From Actinomycetaceae bacterium (GTDB lineage Bacteria > Actinomycetota > Actinomycetes > Actinomycetales > Actinomycetaceae), in contig JAUNVP010000011.1 of the NCBI GenBank assembly GCA_030537615.1, positions 39,221 through 103,220 on the forward strand: 64,000 bases of DNA. The letters are read 5' to 3'. Numbering within the stretch: the first letter of the stretch is position 1; every line of letters starts with the position of its first letter. The notes below the pieces were generated by a model. That model was not told where the DNA came from. It did no database searches and saw only the letters and a list, made by a program, of their open reading frames with translations. This document shows positions 1-8,796 of the stretch, piece after piece. Both the position numbers and the translations under genes were made by a program.

Positions 1-1
1 T

Positions 2-253
2 GAATCAACTATCGTCGTGGTCGTTGGAGAATCTCGTATTGATGTGCAGACGGGACGACGTCTGCATGTTCCTCGCCGCAGTAATGATTACTTTGAATCG
101 AACTGGGCGGAAGATCGCACCGCTTTGCTCACTCAGCAGGATCGCACGGCGGCCGTCCGGCAGTGGCTCACGCACATGGACCCGATCGCACGATATGAGT
201 TTTCGCTTCGACGCGGTGACCGGGAAGGCATCCCCATCACCTACGAGAGGTAA
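2..253 (+). CDS. C-terminal end of an unidentified protein (cut by window start)
   Basis: An open frame runs from the window edge to a TAA at 251-253, giving about 83 residues without a stop. The first possible in-window start (GTG at 17) is probably internal, because the frame is open upstream. The visible part is charged and soluble, with a cluster of acidic and arginine residues and the ending G-I-P-I-T-Y-E-R. I do not recognise the family. There are no membrane segments or cysteine motifs. It reads convergently towards ispH, with about 390 bp between them. Gene status is inferred only from the open frame and protein-like composition. Confidence 0.45.
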   Translation, partial: ESTIVVVVGESRIDVQTGRRLHVPRRSNDYFESNWAEDRTALLTQQDRTAAVRQWLTHMDPIARYEFSLRRGDREGIPITYER

Positions 254-646
254 AACTCAATTTACTCTCCCGGTATCTGTCGCTCTCCCCCCCCCATCCA
301 TATCTGGAAGCTCCCGATGACCTGATGAAGCCCAGTAGGCCAGGCGTTCAACCGCTAGCCGAAGTAAACGGCACCGACAATGAATCTCTCGTGAGGCCCT
401 CGTCTATCACGCTCATCGATCACGCGCTTCTGTTTGAGAATCCCGATGCACCGATCGATAGTCTTTAGCCATACTGGAGCGGCGGTAAATTCTGAGAACC
501 GAACCGCTCCCCTCAGCCAGTTCTTCACGGGCCACCAAACTCTCGCGCACGTTGGGGTACACGGTCCCACAAGAGGATGCCAATCATTTGTCAGCAGTGA
601 CACTGCGTCGGCTCGCTGATGAGTAATCCGCTCGGATACGCCGGAG
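254..646. other. gene-poor interval; possible gene remnant on the minus strand
   Basis: This 393-bp gap separates the partial first gene from ispH. It contains a run of nine C (287-295). On the minus strand an open frame ending at 355 reads through about 95 codons before entering ispH in another frame. Its last 40 residues look protein-like (W-L-K-T-I-D-R-C-I-G then R-G-P-H-E-R-F-I-V-G-A-V-Y-F-G). There is no convincing start or ribosome-binding site, so it may be the tail of a decayed gene. I see no RNA gene or strong terminator here. Confidence 0.3.
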
Positions 647-1660
647 CTAACACGTGTGATCGGGGCCGGGTTCGCGCCGTTTACGCGGATCAGCTTGCCC
701 CTTCTCCTTGAGTTCCGCACGCAGGTTACGGGGGAGGGCAAACGTAATCGTTTCCGTCTTAGTCCGCACTTCCTCTACTTGAGGGTAACCCAGGTCTTTC
801 AAGCGCTCGATCACGTCACGCACGAGAATTTCGGGAACCGAGGCCCCCGACGTCAGTCCAACAACTGAAGCCCCCTCGAGCCAAGCGGGATCAAGTTCAT
901 CCGCCTTATCGATCCGATAGGAAGCCCCTGCACCAGCATCGAGGGCGACTTCGACCAGACGCACGGAATTCGATGAGTTAGCTGAGCCAACCACGATGAC
1001 GACATCGGCTTGCGGCGCAATTGTTTTGACGACCTCTTGGCGATTTTGCGTTGCGTAGCAGATGTCGTCGCTGGGCGGATTTTGGAGATTGGGGAACCGT
1101 TCGCGTAACCGCGCCACTGTCTCCATCGTTTCATCGACGCTCAGTGTCGTTTGCGAAATCCACACGACTTTATCGGGATCTCGTACTTCGACAGCATCCA
1201 CTTCTTCGGGAGTTCCGACCACCTGGATATGGTCGGGAGCCTCCCCTTGGGTTCCCTCGACTTCCTCGTGTCCTTGGTGTCCAACCAAAATAATGTCGTA
1301 GTCACTCTTGGCGAACCGAACGGCCTCTTTATGGACCTTGGTGACGAGCGGACATGTCGCATCAATGGTGGCGAGGTTGCGAGCGGCGGCCTCTGCGTGT
1401 ACCTGCGGTGAGACGCCGTGAGCGGAGAACACCACACGAGCGCCTTCGGGCACCTCATCGGTCTCGTTGACGAAGATTGCTCCGCGCCGAGACAATGTTT
1501 CGACGACATAGCGGTTATGTACGATTTCCTTGCGTACGTAAACAGGTGGACCGTAGAGATCCAACGCTTTTTCTACAGCATCAACAGCTCGGTCAACACC
1601 GGCGCAGTATCCGCGCGGGGCTGCCAGCAGAATCTTCTTATCGGGCTTCACGTCACTCAC
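647..1660 (-). CDS. ispH: 4-hydroxy-3-methylbut-2-enyl diphosphate reductase (IspH)
   Basis: IspH carries out the last step of the MEP isoprenoid pathway, reducing HMBPP to IPP and DMAPP with a [4Fe-4S] cluster. The 337-residue length is normal. The three cluster cysteines are visible at about C19 (G-Y-C-A-G), C103 (D-A-T-C-P-L) and C201 (D-D-I-C-Y-A-T-Q). The substrate-binding glutamate lies in H-E-E-V-E-G-T near E133, and the F-S-A-H-G-V loop is intact. The last 25 residues are a charged tail rich in K, R and P. It is divergent from xseA, a common actinobacterial pairing. It supplies precursors to UppS, encoded about 3 kb away. Confidence 0.97.
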   Translation of the reverse strand: MSDVKPDKKILLAAPRGYCAGVDRAVDAVEKALDLYGPPVYVRKEIVHNRYVVETLSRRGAIFVNETDEVPEGARVVFSAHGVSPQVHAEAAARNLATIDATCPLVTKVHKEAVRFAKSDYDIILVGHQGHEEVEGTQGEAPDHIQVVGTPEEVDAVEVRDPDKVVWISQTTLSVDETMETVARLRERFPNLQNPPSDDICYATQNRQEVVKTIAPQADVVIVVGSANSSNSVRLVEVALDAGAGASYRIDKADELDPAWLEGASVVGLTSGASVPEILVRDVIERLKDLGYPQVEEVRTKTETITFALPRNLRAELKEKGQADPRKRREPGPDHTC

Positions 1661-1774
1661 GCCCCCTAATCTAGCGAGAAACGCACGACTTGTCCCCTTC
1701 AGGGTCCGCTCTCGATGCAGATCACTGTTGTGGATATCTCCACGTTTGATCGCAAATATGACACCCTAGTATGT

Positions 1775-3079
1775 GTGAGTATCCAACAACGCCCACCCAA
1801 CAGGCCCACCGACGAGCAACCGCGCGCACGCTTCGCACGCGAGACTACGCGAGAAAACCCGTGGCCCCTGCGCCTCCTGTCGGAGAATATCAAAACCTAT
1901 GTCGATAAAATGTCTCCTCTGTGGGTCGAGGGACAGATCGTTCAGTTAAATGAACGCCCCGCCACGCGCATGTCCTTCCTCACGATCCGCGATGTCGATG
2001 CCGAAGTATCTATGGACGTCACTGCTTTTGGTGGGGTGATTGCCGCAGCTGGCGGAGCGCTCAAACCGGGCTCTCGTGTCGTAGCCCACGTCAAGCCGTC
2101 ATTTTGGACAAAATCTGGCCGCTTGAATCTCATGGCCAAAGAGATTCACCCCGTCGGAATCGGTGATCTGCTCGCGCAGATCGAACTCCTGCGACAAAAA
2201 CTCGCCGCCGAGGGATTGTTCAATGACGAACACAAGAAACCACTGCCCTTCTTACCGCGCCGCATTGGTCTGATCTGCGGACAAAATGCCAAAGCAAAAG
2301 ATGATGTGATTGTTAATGCGACTGCCCGCTGGCCCGGTGCGCAGTTCGAGATCAGAGAAGTCCTCGTCCAGGGATCTGGATGCGTTGGCGACGTCACCCG
2401 CGCGCTACAAGAACTCGATACCGTTCCGGACGTTGACGTTATTATCGTCGCTCGCGGTGGCGGAGCGGTCGAAGATCTCCTGCCGTTCTCGGATGAACAG
2501 ATGATTCGAGTGGCTTTTGCCACGCACACCCCCGTTGTATCAGCGATCGGTCACGAGGGCGATGCTCCTCTTCTTGATCTCGTTGCTGATTTTCGTGCCT
2601 CAACGCCAACAGACGCCGCGCGCCGAGTAGTACCTGACCTCGCGCAAGAAAATGAAGGTTTGACGACAGCATTGACCGTTTTGCGCCAACGCGTCAAGCA
2701 ACGGCTCGCGCGCGAAGCCGAGAATCTTGAACTGCTGACCAAACGGCCGGTGTTGACCAGCCCAGCCGCGTCACTCACAACGCATATCCAAGGACTCGAA
2801 CAAACTCTTGTGACATTGCGACACCGAATGACGATGAGGCTAGCCGACGAACAGAGTAATCTCACCGCAGCCACCGCGTCACTTCGTGCAATGAGCCCCC
2901 AAGCGACACTTGAACGCGGGTACTCAATCATCAAAGCTCCCGGCATCGGCGTGCTCACTGATGCCGCGTCGGTGAAAAAGGGCGATGTACTTGAAGCCGT
3001 CCTCGCCCGCGGCTCAATGATCGTCACCGTGTTTGGAACCAACCCTCATAAAGAATCGGAAAGTGAACCCCATGACTGA
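1775..3079 (+). CDS. xseA: exodeoxyribonuclease VII large subunit
   Basis: Catalytic subunit of exonuclease VII, a single-strand-specific exonuclease that acts from both ends in DNA repair. An N-terminal OB-fold (about residues 20-115, with the conserved [10 protein letters not shown] start and W-V-E-G-Q) precedes the catalytic domain, which shows [10 protein letters not shown] and the S-A-I-G-H-E-G-D region. A coiled-coil part and L-E-R-G-Y-S follow. The frame is open up to an ATG at 1715, but GTG 1775 gives the usual N-terminus and 434 residues; this start is a judgement. Its stop overlaps the xseB start, so the two are translationally coupled. Confidence 0.93.
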   Translation: MSIQQRPPNRPTDEQPRARFARETTRENPWPLRLLSENIKTYVDKMSPLWVEGQIVQLNERPATRMSFLTIRDVDAEVSMDVTAFGGVIAAAGGALKPGSRVVAHVKPSFWTKSGRLNLMAKEIHPVGIGDLLAQIELLRQKLAAEGLFNDEHKKPLPFLPRRIGLICGQNAKAKDDVIVNATARWPGAQFEIREVLVQGSGCVGDVTRALQELDTVPDVDVIIVARGGGAVEDLLPFSDEQMIRVAFATHTPVVSAIGHEGDAPLLDLVADFRASTPTDAARRVVPDLAQENEGLTTALTVLRQRVKQRLAREAENLELLTKRPVLTSPAASLTTHIQGLEQTLVTLRHRMTMRLADEQSNLTAATASLRAMSPQATLERGYSIIKAPGIGVLTDAASVKKGDVLEAVLARGSMIVTVFGTNPHKESESEPHD

Positions 3080-3302
3080 AACATCTCAAGGCACCGTCGA
3101 GGTCGCTGGGCTCAGCTATGAGCAAGCTCGCGACGAACTCGTTGCCATCGTCAGAAAACTCGAAACCGGATCTGCTCCCCTCGAAGAAACGCTCACGCTG
3201 TGGGAACGCGGGGAAGAACTTGCCAGACGGTGCCAGCAGATTCTCACTGAAGCACAACAACGGCTAGAACGAGCAACTCAAGTCTCCGAAACGACAGAAT
3301 AG
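3072..3302 (+). CDS. xseB: exodeoxyribonuclease VII small subunit
   Basis: A 76-residue partner of XseA. It has the family signature S-Y-E-Q-A-R-D-E-L followed by [10 protein letters not shown] and L-W-E-R-G-E-E-L, typical of the helical-hairpin small subunit that decorates the large subunit. ATG 3072 lies 8 bp inside the end of xseA, the usual coupled arrangement. An upstream ATG at 3033 would add 13 unconserved residues and is disfavoured. The frame ends just before the sugar kinase, which starts 11 bp later, so xseA-xseB-kinase is probably one transcript. Confidence 0.93.
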   Translation: MTETSQGTVEVAGLSYEQARDELVAIVRKLETGSAPLEETLTLWERGEELARRCQQILTEAQQRLERATQVSETTE

Positions 3303-3312
3303 GATCACCACC

Positions 3313-4221
3313 ATGTCTCCCAAAGCACTTGTCATCGGTGAAGCGCTTGTCGACATCGTCGTTACCGGCGATGGAGAACGCGAAATTCCCGGTGGTTCTC
3401 CCGCAAATGTTGCCCTCACCCTTGGACGGCTTGGACGCGCCGCCGAACTCGTCACCTGGTTGGCCAACGATGAGAGAGGACGCAAGGTTGCCGATCATAT
3501 TCGCGCTTCTCAAGTGACGATTACCGAGGGATCTTTCGGCGCGGATCGCACCTCGACTGCGCGCGCGACAATCGACGAATCGGGGGCCGCAACCTACGAG
3601 TTTGATCTGACCTGGAAAGTTCCTCCCATCGACATTGATAGTTCAACTATCGTCGCCCATTCGGGTTCCATTGCCGCAACTCTCGAACCGGGCGGAACCG
3701 CGGTCGTTGATGCGCTCACCCGCGCTCGGCCTCATGCCACGATCACCTATGATCCCAATGCTCGCCCGTCAATTATGGGAGATCCCGAGAAGGCACTTCG
3801 CCGGGTGGAAGAGATTGTCTCCCTCAGCGACGTTGTCAAAGTATCCGACGAGGATATTTTCTGGCTGACTGTCGGAAAGTCCGTCGAGGACACGGCCGCG
3901 CGTTGGCTCGAGCGCGGAGCCAGTCTCGTCGTGGTTACTCGCGGCGCAGACGGAGCGACCGCGTTTTTCGCCGGGGGATCCGAGAACATTGGTGTTCCAC
4001 CGGTCGACGTCGTCGATACTGTCGGGGCCGGTGATTCCTTCATGGGTGGTCTGATTGATGCGCTGTGGAGTGAAGATCTGCTCGGAGCTGCTCGACGTAA
4101 GCAACTCGCGACAATCGATAGGGACACGGTGACTCGTATCCTCGAGCGCGCAAGCGCAGTTTCCACGATCACGGTTTCCCGAGCTGGAGCCAATCCTCCG
4201 TGGGCTGACGAGCTGGACTAG
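3313..4221 (+). CDS. PfkB-family carbohydrate kinase, fructokinase-like
   Basis: A ribokinase-fold sugar kinase of 302 residues. It shows the N-terminal G-E-A-L-V-D-I and G-G-S-P-A-N-V-A signature (about residues 9-35), and the C-terminal ATP/anion-hole motif D-T-V-G-A-G-D-S-F with its catalytic aspartate (about residue 238). The G-G-S-P-A-N-V-A form is typical of fructokinases, but substrate cannot be read from sequence alone. It follows xseB by 10 bp with RBS-like AGGATC. Its 3' end overlaps the convergent uppS by 4 bp, so there is no room for a terminator between them. Confidence 0.9.
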   Translation: MSPKALVIGEALVDIVVTGDGEREIPGGSPANVALTLGRLGRAAELVTWLANDERGRKVADHIRASQVTITEGSFGADRTSTARATIDESGAATYEFDLTWKVPPIDIDSSTIVAHSGSIAATLEPGGTAVVDALTRARPHATITYDPNARPSIMGDPEKALRRVEEIVSLSDVVKVSDEDIFWLTVGKSVEDTAARWLERGASLVVVTRGADGATAFFAGGSENIGVPPVDVVDTVGAGDSFMGGLIDALWSEDLLGAARRKQLATIDRDTVTRILERASAVSTITVSRAGANPPWADELD

Positions 4222-4988
4222 CGACCGAGGCGACGCTCGCGTTGAGCGTAGTCGCGCAGCGCGCGCAAGAAGTCCACTCGACGAAAATCAGGCCAATACG
4301 CCTCGCAGAAGTAGTATTCGGAATGGACGGATTGCCACAGTAAGAATCCGGACAATCGTTGTTCTCCCGACGTGCGGATGAGGAGGTCGGGGTCGGGGAC
4401 ACCGGCCGTATACAGGTGGTCGGTAATGTCCGCGACAGTGAGGACATCCGCCACTTCTTCGAGCGTCATGCCTTTTTCCGCGCATTCGCGGAGCAAAGAT
4501 CGCACGGCATCAGTGATCTCGTGGCGGCCTCCGTAACCGATAGCGATATTGACATCAAGCCTGCCGGGAGCCTCTCCGGCATTCCAACTCGGCTTGGTCG
4601 CATCCGTTAATTCTGTCGCCACGTCCTCGGGAAGAAGCGAGAGATCCCCAACGAGACGCAAACGCCATCTGCGATCAGCAGCCAATTGGCGAGTGGCGTC
4701 AGCAATGATTGAGAGTAACGGCGTGAGTTCGTCCGATTCGCGGGCGAGATTATCTGTCGAAAGCATCCAGAGAGTGACAACTTTGACGCCAACTTCGCTC
4801 GCCCACTGCAAGAACTCTTCAATCTTGTCGGCGCCCTTACGGTGACCGTATGCGGTCGCGTTTCCCCCCGCTTTAGCCCAGCGTCGATTGCCATCGAGGA
4901 TGACTCCGACATGGCGGGGAATATCGGCTTCGTCGAGTTCGCGCGCCAGGTGTCGCTCATAGAGGTTGTAGAGGAGTTGATTCTTCAT
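4218..4988 (-). CDS. uppS: polyprenyl diphosphate synthase, cis-type (UppS family)
   Basis: Makes the C50/C55 cis-prenyl diphosphate lipid carrier used for cell-wall synthesis. The 256-residue protein has the catalytic D-G-N-R-R-W-A motif (D32), the S-T-D-N-L-A-R helix, and the C-terminal D-L-L-I-R-T-S-G-E-Q-R-L-S-G-F-L-L-W-Q box that binds isopentenyl diphosphate. Actinobacteria usually carry two or three paralogues with different chain lengths; this one cannot be assigned a chain length from sequence. Start ATG 4988 is preceded by GGGAGGGA. Its last codons overlap the convergent PfkB kinase. Confidence 0.95.
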   Translation of the reverse strand: MKNQLLYNLYERHLARELDEADIPRHVGVILDGNRRWAKAGGNATAYGHRKGADKIEEFLQWASEVGVKVVTLWMLSTDNLARESDELTPLLSIIADATRQLAADRRWRLRLVGDLSLLPEDVATELTDATKPSWNAGEAPGRLDVNIAIGYGGRHEITDAVRSLLRECAEKGMTLEEVADVLTVADITDHLYTAGVPDPDLLIRTSGEQRLSGFLLWQSVHSEYYFCEAYWPDFRRVDFLRALRDYAQRERRLGR

Positions 4989-5106
4989 CTGTCCCTCCCA
5001 AATGGATGCTGTCTTCTATGATCCTAAGTGAGAAACCTGAATGTGGAGACTACTTGAAACTGAACCGACAGAAAGTTGCCAATTCATTAACAAAGTTGCA
5101 CGTAAA

Positions 5107-5145
5107 ACTTACGGTCACGTAGCCTTAACTTACGCAACCGTAAGT
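5107..5145 (+). promoter_or_regulatory. two tandem dyads, putative operator before trhA
   Basis: Two dyads of the form ACTTACG-N4-CGTAnnn sit at 5107-5124 and 5128-5145. The second is perfect (ACTTACG-CAAC-CGTAAGT); the first keeps the inner TACG/CGTA pairs. Their centres are 21 bp apart, two helical turns. The block ends 6 bp before the RBS of the hemolysin-III gene. The shape is typical of TetR-type repressor sites, but no regulator gene is adjacent, so the binder is unknown. Confidence 0.6.
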
Positions 5146-5163
5146 TTGGCGGAAGGAGTTGCA

Positions 5164-5844
5164 TTGCCTACGGCCTCAATACCTCCCAATCTTCGTGCAC
5201 ATCTTGAAGAGGATCTGAAACCGCTGTTGCGCGGCTGGATCCACACCATTACCACCCCGGTATCATTCGTAGCGGCTCTGATTCTTCTCGTCCTCGCTCC
5301 CACGATTTCCACTCGAGTAGCCAGCGCTGTCTATCTGGTATGCACAATCACACTGTTCGGTATGTCCGCGCTCTACCACCGCATCGATTGGCAACCTCGC
5401 GCGCTGGCGATTATGCGCCGGATTGACCACTCGAATATTTTCCTTCTCATTGCCGGTACATACACTCCTATCTGCGTTGCAACACTCCCCCGCTACGATG
5501 CCACGATGTGTTTGTCGATCGTGTGGATTGGAGCCGCCCTCGGTATCGGTACAGCGATATTCTGGCCGACTGCGCCGCGATGGTTGACGACTCTGATTTA
5601 TATCGTGCTCGGCTGGGTCGCAATTTGGTATCTACCGCAACTCTGGGTAACCGCAGGGCCAACCATTGTTATTCTGCTTTTTGCCGGCGGCCTGCTCTAC
5701 ACTATCGGAGCAGTCGTCTACGGATTCAAATGGCCCGATCCCGCTCCTGAAACATTTGGATTCCACGAAGTATTCCATTCATTTACGGTACTCGGTTGGG
5801 TGTGCCACTGCGTCGCTGCCTACCTCGCAGTTATCGCCCACTAA
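5164..5844 (+). CDS. trhA: TrhA / hemolysin-III family membrane protein (PAQR superfamily)
   Basis: A 226-residue seven-helix membrane protein of the PAQR/hemolysin III superfamily. Such proteins influence membrane fluidity homeostasis; the haemolytic role implied by the old name is doubtful for most members. Conserved metal-site elements are visible: S-A-L-Y-H-R in the second helix, I-D-H-S-N-I-F, and the C-terminal H-E-V-F-H-S-F-T. I chose TTG 5164 because GGAAGGAG lies 7 bp before it and this gives the usual short N-terminus; the longer frame from 5041 would translate the operator dyads. Regulation by those dyads is inferred. Confidence 0.85.
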   Translation: MPTASIPPNLRAHLEEDLKPLLRGWIHTITTPVSFVAALILLVLAPTISTRVASAVYLVCTITLFGMSALYHRIDWQPRALAIMRRIDHSNIFLLIAGTYTPICVATLPRYDATMCLSIVWIGAALGIGTAIFWPTAPRWLTTLIYIVLGWVAIWYLPQLWVTAGPTIVILLFAGGLLYTIGAVVYGFKWPDPAPETFGFHEVFHSFTVLGWVCHCVAAYLAVIAH

Positions 5845-5947
5845 AAGCGAGGAATCAGTGCCTTGAAAGCCACTCGATTTGCTAAGGTATGAAACACTCA
5901 GCAATACGGATTTCCTCATCGGGTCCTTTAGCCGCTAAGCTGAAACA

Positions 5948-5998
5948 TTGCGGTATCGCAAAACCAGAGTGTGTGGCGCCGAAGACGCCATTGTTTTT
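5948..5998 (+). promoter_or_regulatory. greA leader with a terminator-like hairpin before the RBS
   Basis: The greA 5' leader holds a small hairpin TTGCG-GTAT-CGCAA (5948-5961). It is followed by TGGCG-N7-CGCCA (5974-5990) and a T-rich run TTGTTTTT (5991-5998), immediately before AGGAGG (6001-6006). That second element has the form of a weak intrinsic terminator inside the leader. The stem is only 5 bp, so attenuation is a hypothesis. Confidence 0.4.
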
Positions 5999-6011
5999 CT
6001 AGGAGGCTCTC

Positions 6012-6491
6012 ATGTCGGACAAGGTCTGGCTTACGCAAGAAGCATTTGATCGTTTGACCGAAGAACTTGAACACCGTTCGGCAACACTCCGACAGGAGAT
6101 CGCTCAGAAGATCGCTAACGCCCGTCAAGAAGGGGATTTGAAAGAGAACGGTGGTTATCACGCTGCCCGCGAAGAGCAGTCGATGAACGAAACCCGTATT
6201 CAACAACTTGAGGAAATTCTCCGTGATGCTGAGGTCGGTGAGACCCCGGCTGACGATGGTGTCGTCGAACCCGGTATGCTCGTCACCGCAGATATCGATG
6301 GCAGGCGACTCGAGTTCTTGCTCGGCTCACGCTTTGCTGAGTCTGATAGTGACGTCAAGGTTTATTCCCCTGACGCTCCGCTTGGACAGGCAATTAACGG
6401 AATCAAACGCGGCGATTCCGTCTCCTATTACGCTCCGAATGGTCGCGAAATCTCTGTCACTATCATTGATGCAGTTCCCTTTAATAAGTAG
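6012..6491 (+). CDS. greA: transcription elongation factor GreA
   Basis: Rescues backtracked RNA polymerase by stimulating transcript cleavage. The 159-residue length is normal. The N-terminal coiled coil (about residues 8-75) carries the tip acidic motif around G-D-L-K-E-N-G-G-Y, with the two acidic tip residues D and E present. The C-terminal FKBP-like domain follows, with S-P-D-A-P-L-G-Q-A-I near the end. A strong RBS (AGGAGG) lies 5-6 bp before ATG 6012. It is monocistronic, ended by the hairpin at 6508-6546. Confidence 0.96.
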   Translation: MSDKVWLTQEAFDRLTEELEHRSATLRQEIAQKIANARQEGDLKENGGYHAAREEQSMNETRIQQLEEILRDAEVGETPADDGVVEPGMLVTADIDGRRLEFLLGSRFAESDSDVKVYSPDAPLGQAINGIKRGDSVSYYAPNGREISVTIIDAVPFNK

Positions 6492-6507
6492 CTGAAGACC
6501 CCAAACG

Positions 6508-6546
6508 AATATGTGGGCCCCACCAAGAAGGTGGGGCCCACATATT
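6508..6546. terminator. bidirectional terminator between greA and AI-2E gene
   Basis: A perfect long hairpin, AATATGTGGGCCCCACC and its complement around an AAGAA loop, lies between the convergent greA and AI-2E gene ends. The A/T-rich outer stem provides a U-run in either direction. Confidence 0.92.
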
Positions 6547-6570
6547 GTCTCTCAGGTTGTCATCCGCGCG

Positions 6571-7989
6571 TTAGTCGTCTGTTTTATTGGTCTCCAACGC
6601 GACGGGTTCAAGCTGCTCGGGTTCTGTTTCAGGATCAAGATCGACATCATCGGGAATCACTGAACTGTGTTCTCCCTCGCTGCTCGTTGGATCAATCTTC
6701 ATCATCGTCGAATCGTAGGTCGCGAGAATTTGTCGATCGAGAGTGCCCGGTGGTCCACCTGGTCGATCGTTATCTTGAGCTAACTGTGGGAACTTATCGT
6801 AGCCGTGGAAATAGAGCATCGACGTATTGAGGAAGGCAACTATCGGTACTGAGAACAAGGCGCCGGGGATTCCGAAGAGGAATGATCCTGCTGCCACTGC
6901 AAGTAGGACGGCTACGGGGTGGAGTGACACCGCGTTTGACATCAACCACGGCTGGAGCAGGTTACTTTCAATCTGCTGAACTGCAAGAATGACCAATAGC
7001 ATGAGTGCCGCTATGTTGATTCCCTGATCGACAAGTGCAACGAGGACAGCCACACCGCCGGTGACGATGGCACCAACAATCGGGATGAATGAACCAATAA
7101 AGACGAGAACTGCGATGGGAATCGCCAGTGGAACGCCGAGGAAGTAGGCTCCCAAACCAATCCCGATAGCATCGATAGCAGCCACGAGGATCTGGGTACG
7201 GGCGTAGGCTCCGAGCGTGATCCACCCGCGAATGGCTGACTCGTGGATGGGCAGGCGCGCGGCTTGTGGAACGAGTCGGACAAACCACAGCCAGATTCTC
7301 CGACCGTCCTTGAGGAAGAAGAACAGAACGAACATCGCGATCAGGAACCCGGTCACGGCATTGCCCAAAGACATGGTGACCGACAGTGCGCCAGATGCTA
7401 GTTGTGATCCATTGTCCTGGAGGAAGTCAGTGATCTCCGACGTCATCGAATCGATGTACTGTTCAACTGCTGTCGCGTTGAGCTGAAGCGGGCCCTCTGA
7501 TAGCCAGGACATCAACCGGTCGATGCCCTCGCTCACTTTGAACGCGAGATCGCCGAACTGCGCAAGAATTTGGCTGGAGGCTGCAGAGATGAGGCCGAAG
7601 ACGAGGCTGATTCCCAAGATTAAGCTGACTGCTGCCGATAAGGCTCTCGGGAAGCGGAACTTTTTTTGCAGAAATCGGTTAACTGGATCTAGGAGAACAG
7701 CGAAAAGAAGGGCGATCAGGACGGGGATGAAGATCATCGTCAGATACGAAAACGCCCAACCTGCGACAGCAAGTGCGGCGATGACGACTAGACTTCGCCA
7801 CGACCACGCGGCTGCGACGCGAAGTGTCCAGGGGACCAATTCGCTGGGAGTTTCAGTAGTGGCTGTCGGATAGACAAACCGACGTACTTGCGGAGGTTCG
7901 GGTTCGATTTTTGAACGGGCCCGTGCGATAGGTTCCGAAAAGCGCTCAAAAAGCTCTCCGACGCGTCGCGTTTTGCGCGTATTGGTCAC
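6571..7989 (-). CDS. AI-2E family transporter (YdiK/PerM-type permease)
   Basis: A 472-residue polytopic membrane protein of the AI-2E transporter family. These proteins export small molecules or ions; most members have no proven substrate. About 70 cytosolic residues precede a hydrophobic pair of helices (A-L-A-V-A-G-W then F-I-P-V-L-I-A-L-L-F-A-V-L-L-D-P-V). The family region G-V-P-L-A-I-P-I and I-V-G-A-I-V-T-G-G follows, then C-terminal helices and an acidic tail of about 60 residues. GTG 7989 is preferred to GTG 7995 because AAGGAG overlaps the latter. This is not the mycobacterial PerM, which has its own relative at 44.7 kb. Confidence 0.88.
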   Translation of the reverse strand: MTNTRKTRRVGELFERFSEPIARARSKIEPEPPQVRRFVYPTATTETPSELVPWTLRVAAAWSWRSLVVIAALAVAGWAFSYLTMIFIPVLIALLFAVLLDPVNRFLQKKFRFPRALSAAVSLILGISLVFGLISAASSQILAQFGDLAFKVSEGIDRLMSWLSEGPLQLNATAVEQYIDSMTSEITDFLQDNGSQLASGALSVTMSLGNAVTGFLIAMFVLFFFLKDGRRIWLWFVRLVPQAARLPIHESAIRGWITLGAYARTQILVAAIDAIGIGLGAYFLGVPLAIPIAVLVFIGSFIPIVGAIVTGGVAVLVALVDQGINIAALMLLVILAVQQIESNLLQPWLMSNAVSLHPVAVLLAVAAGSFLFGIPGALFSVPIVAFLNTSMLYFHGYDKFPQLAQDNDRPGGPPGTLDRQILATYDSTMMKIDPTSSEGEHSSVIPDDVDLDPETEPEQLEPVALETNKTDD

Positions 7990-8112
7990 GATCACTCCTT
8001 TGGCTCAATAGCATCCTCAGTATAGCGACAGACTTTATTCCTGTCGCAGCACAGATGAGCGTCCCGCTTCCTGATTCATCCTTTACAGTAGGAACACGAG
8101 AAAGGATTTCTG

Positions 8113-8739
8113 GTGGCGAAACAACAATTAGACCCGTCTTATCTCCCAAACCCGGCCAATCCGCTCCATCCGGTACTGGCTACCCCGTTGAATGGCCCGT
8201 GGGATGAACCTCACGAGATCATCTACCTCGCAATGGGGTGCTTCTGGGGCGTAGAACGGATCATGTGGAGGCTTCCTGGGGTCATCGCGACAGCGACCGG
8301 GTACATGGGTGGCACCGTTGCGCACCCCTCGTACGAACAGGTATGCACCGGCCAGACCGGTCACGCGGAAACAGTTCGTGTTGTCTATGATCCAATGCGA
8401 ACAGAAGCCGAACTCATTCTCAAAACCTTTTGGGAAAACCATGATCCAACGCAGGGGAACCGGCAGGGAAACGATATCGGCACACAGTATCGTTCCGCTA
8501 TTTTCTACACGACGAAACATCAGCGCGACCGTGCCTATGCCACGCGAGATGCTTTCCAAACTGTGCTAACACGAGCGGGATTTGGCCCCATTACAACGCA
8601 AATCATTTCGTCTGACGAGGCCGGTAGATTTTATCTGGCTGAACGCTACCATCAGGCGTATTTGCACCATATGCCGCACGGCTACTGCAATCATGGTCCC
8701 AATGGAATGTCGTGCCCTATCGGAGTTCTCGACACGTAG
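8113..8739 (+). CDS. msrA: peptide methionine sulfoxide reductase A
   Basis: Repairs oxidised methionine (S-sulfoxide). The catalytic motif G-C-F-W-G is present near residue 43, followed by the G-Y-M-G-G loop, G-H-A-E-T-V and D-P-T-Q-G-N-R-Q-G-N-D-I-G-T-Q-Y-R, all diagnostic. A resolving cysteine is likely in the C-terminal H-G-Y-C-N-H-G-P-N-G-M-S-C stretch. The 208-residue length with about 35 extra N-terminal residues is common in actinobacteria. Start GTG 8113 follows AAAGGA. It has its own transcript, ending at the hairpin 8744-8779. Confidence 0.96.
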   Translation: MAKQQLDPSYLPNPANPLHPVLATPLNGPWDEPHEIIYLAMGCFWGVERIMWRLPGVIATATGYMGGTVAHPSYEQVCTGQTGHAETVRVVYDPMRTEAELILKTFWENHDPTQGNRQGNDIGTQYRSAIFYTTKHQRDRAYATRDAFQTVLTRAGFGPITTQIISSDEAGRFYLAERYHQAYLHHMPHGYCNHGPNGMSCPIGVLDT

Positions 8740-8743
8740 AACA

Positions 8744-8779
8744 GTGGAGGGAGAGCATCCCTCGATGCTCTCCCTCCAC
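8744..8779. terminator. bidirectional terminator between msrA and FKBP gene
   Basis: A 15-bp perfect stem (GTGGAGGGAGAGCAT and its complement) with a 6-nt loop lies between convergent gene ends. Confidence 0.9.
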
Positions 8780-8796
8780 ACAAGACGCACGTGGAC

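Noticed and set aside
287..295. Run of nine C as a possible phase-variation tract
   Set aside because: It lies downstream of the stop of the only credible gene there and in no supported reading frame.
355..741. A 128-residue minus-strand gene overlapping the ispH end
   Set aside because: The first 30 codons are antisense/out-of-frame in ispH and there is no start signal; only the distal part could be a remnant.
6001..6014. AGGAGGCTCTCATG before greA as a motif copy
   Set aside because: The GGCTC and CATG halves are separated by one base instead of three; it is explained by the RBS and start codon.
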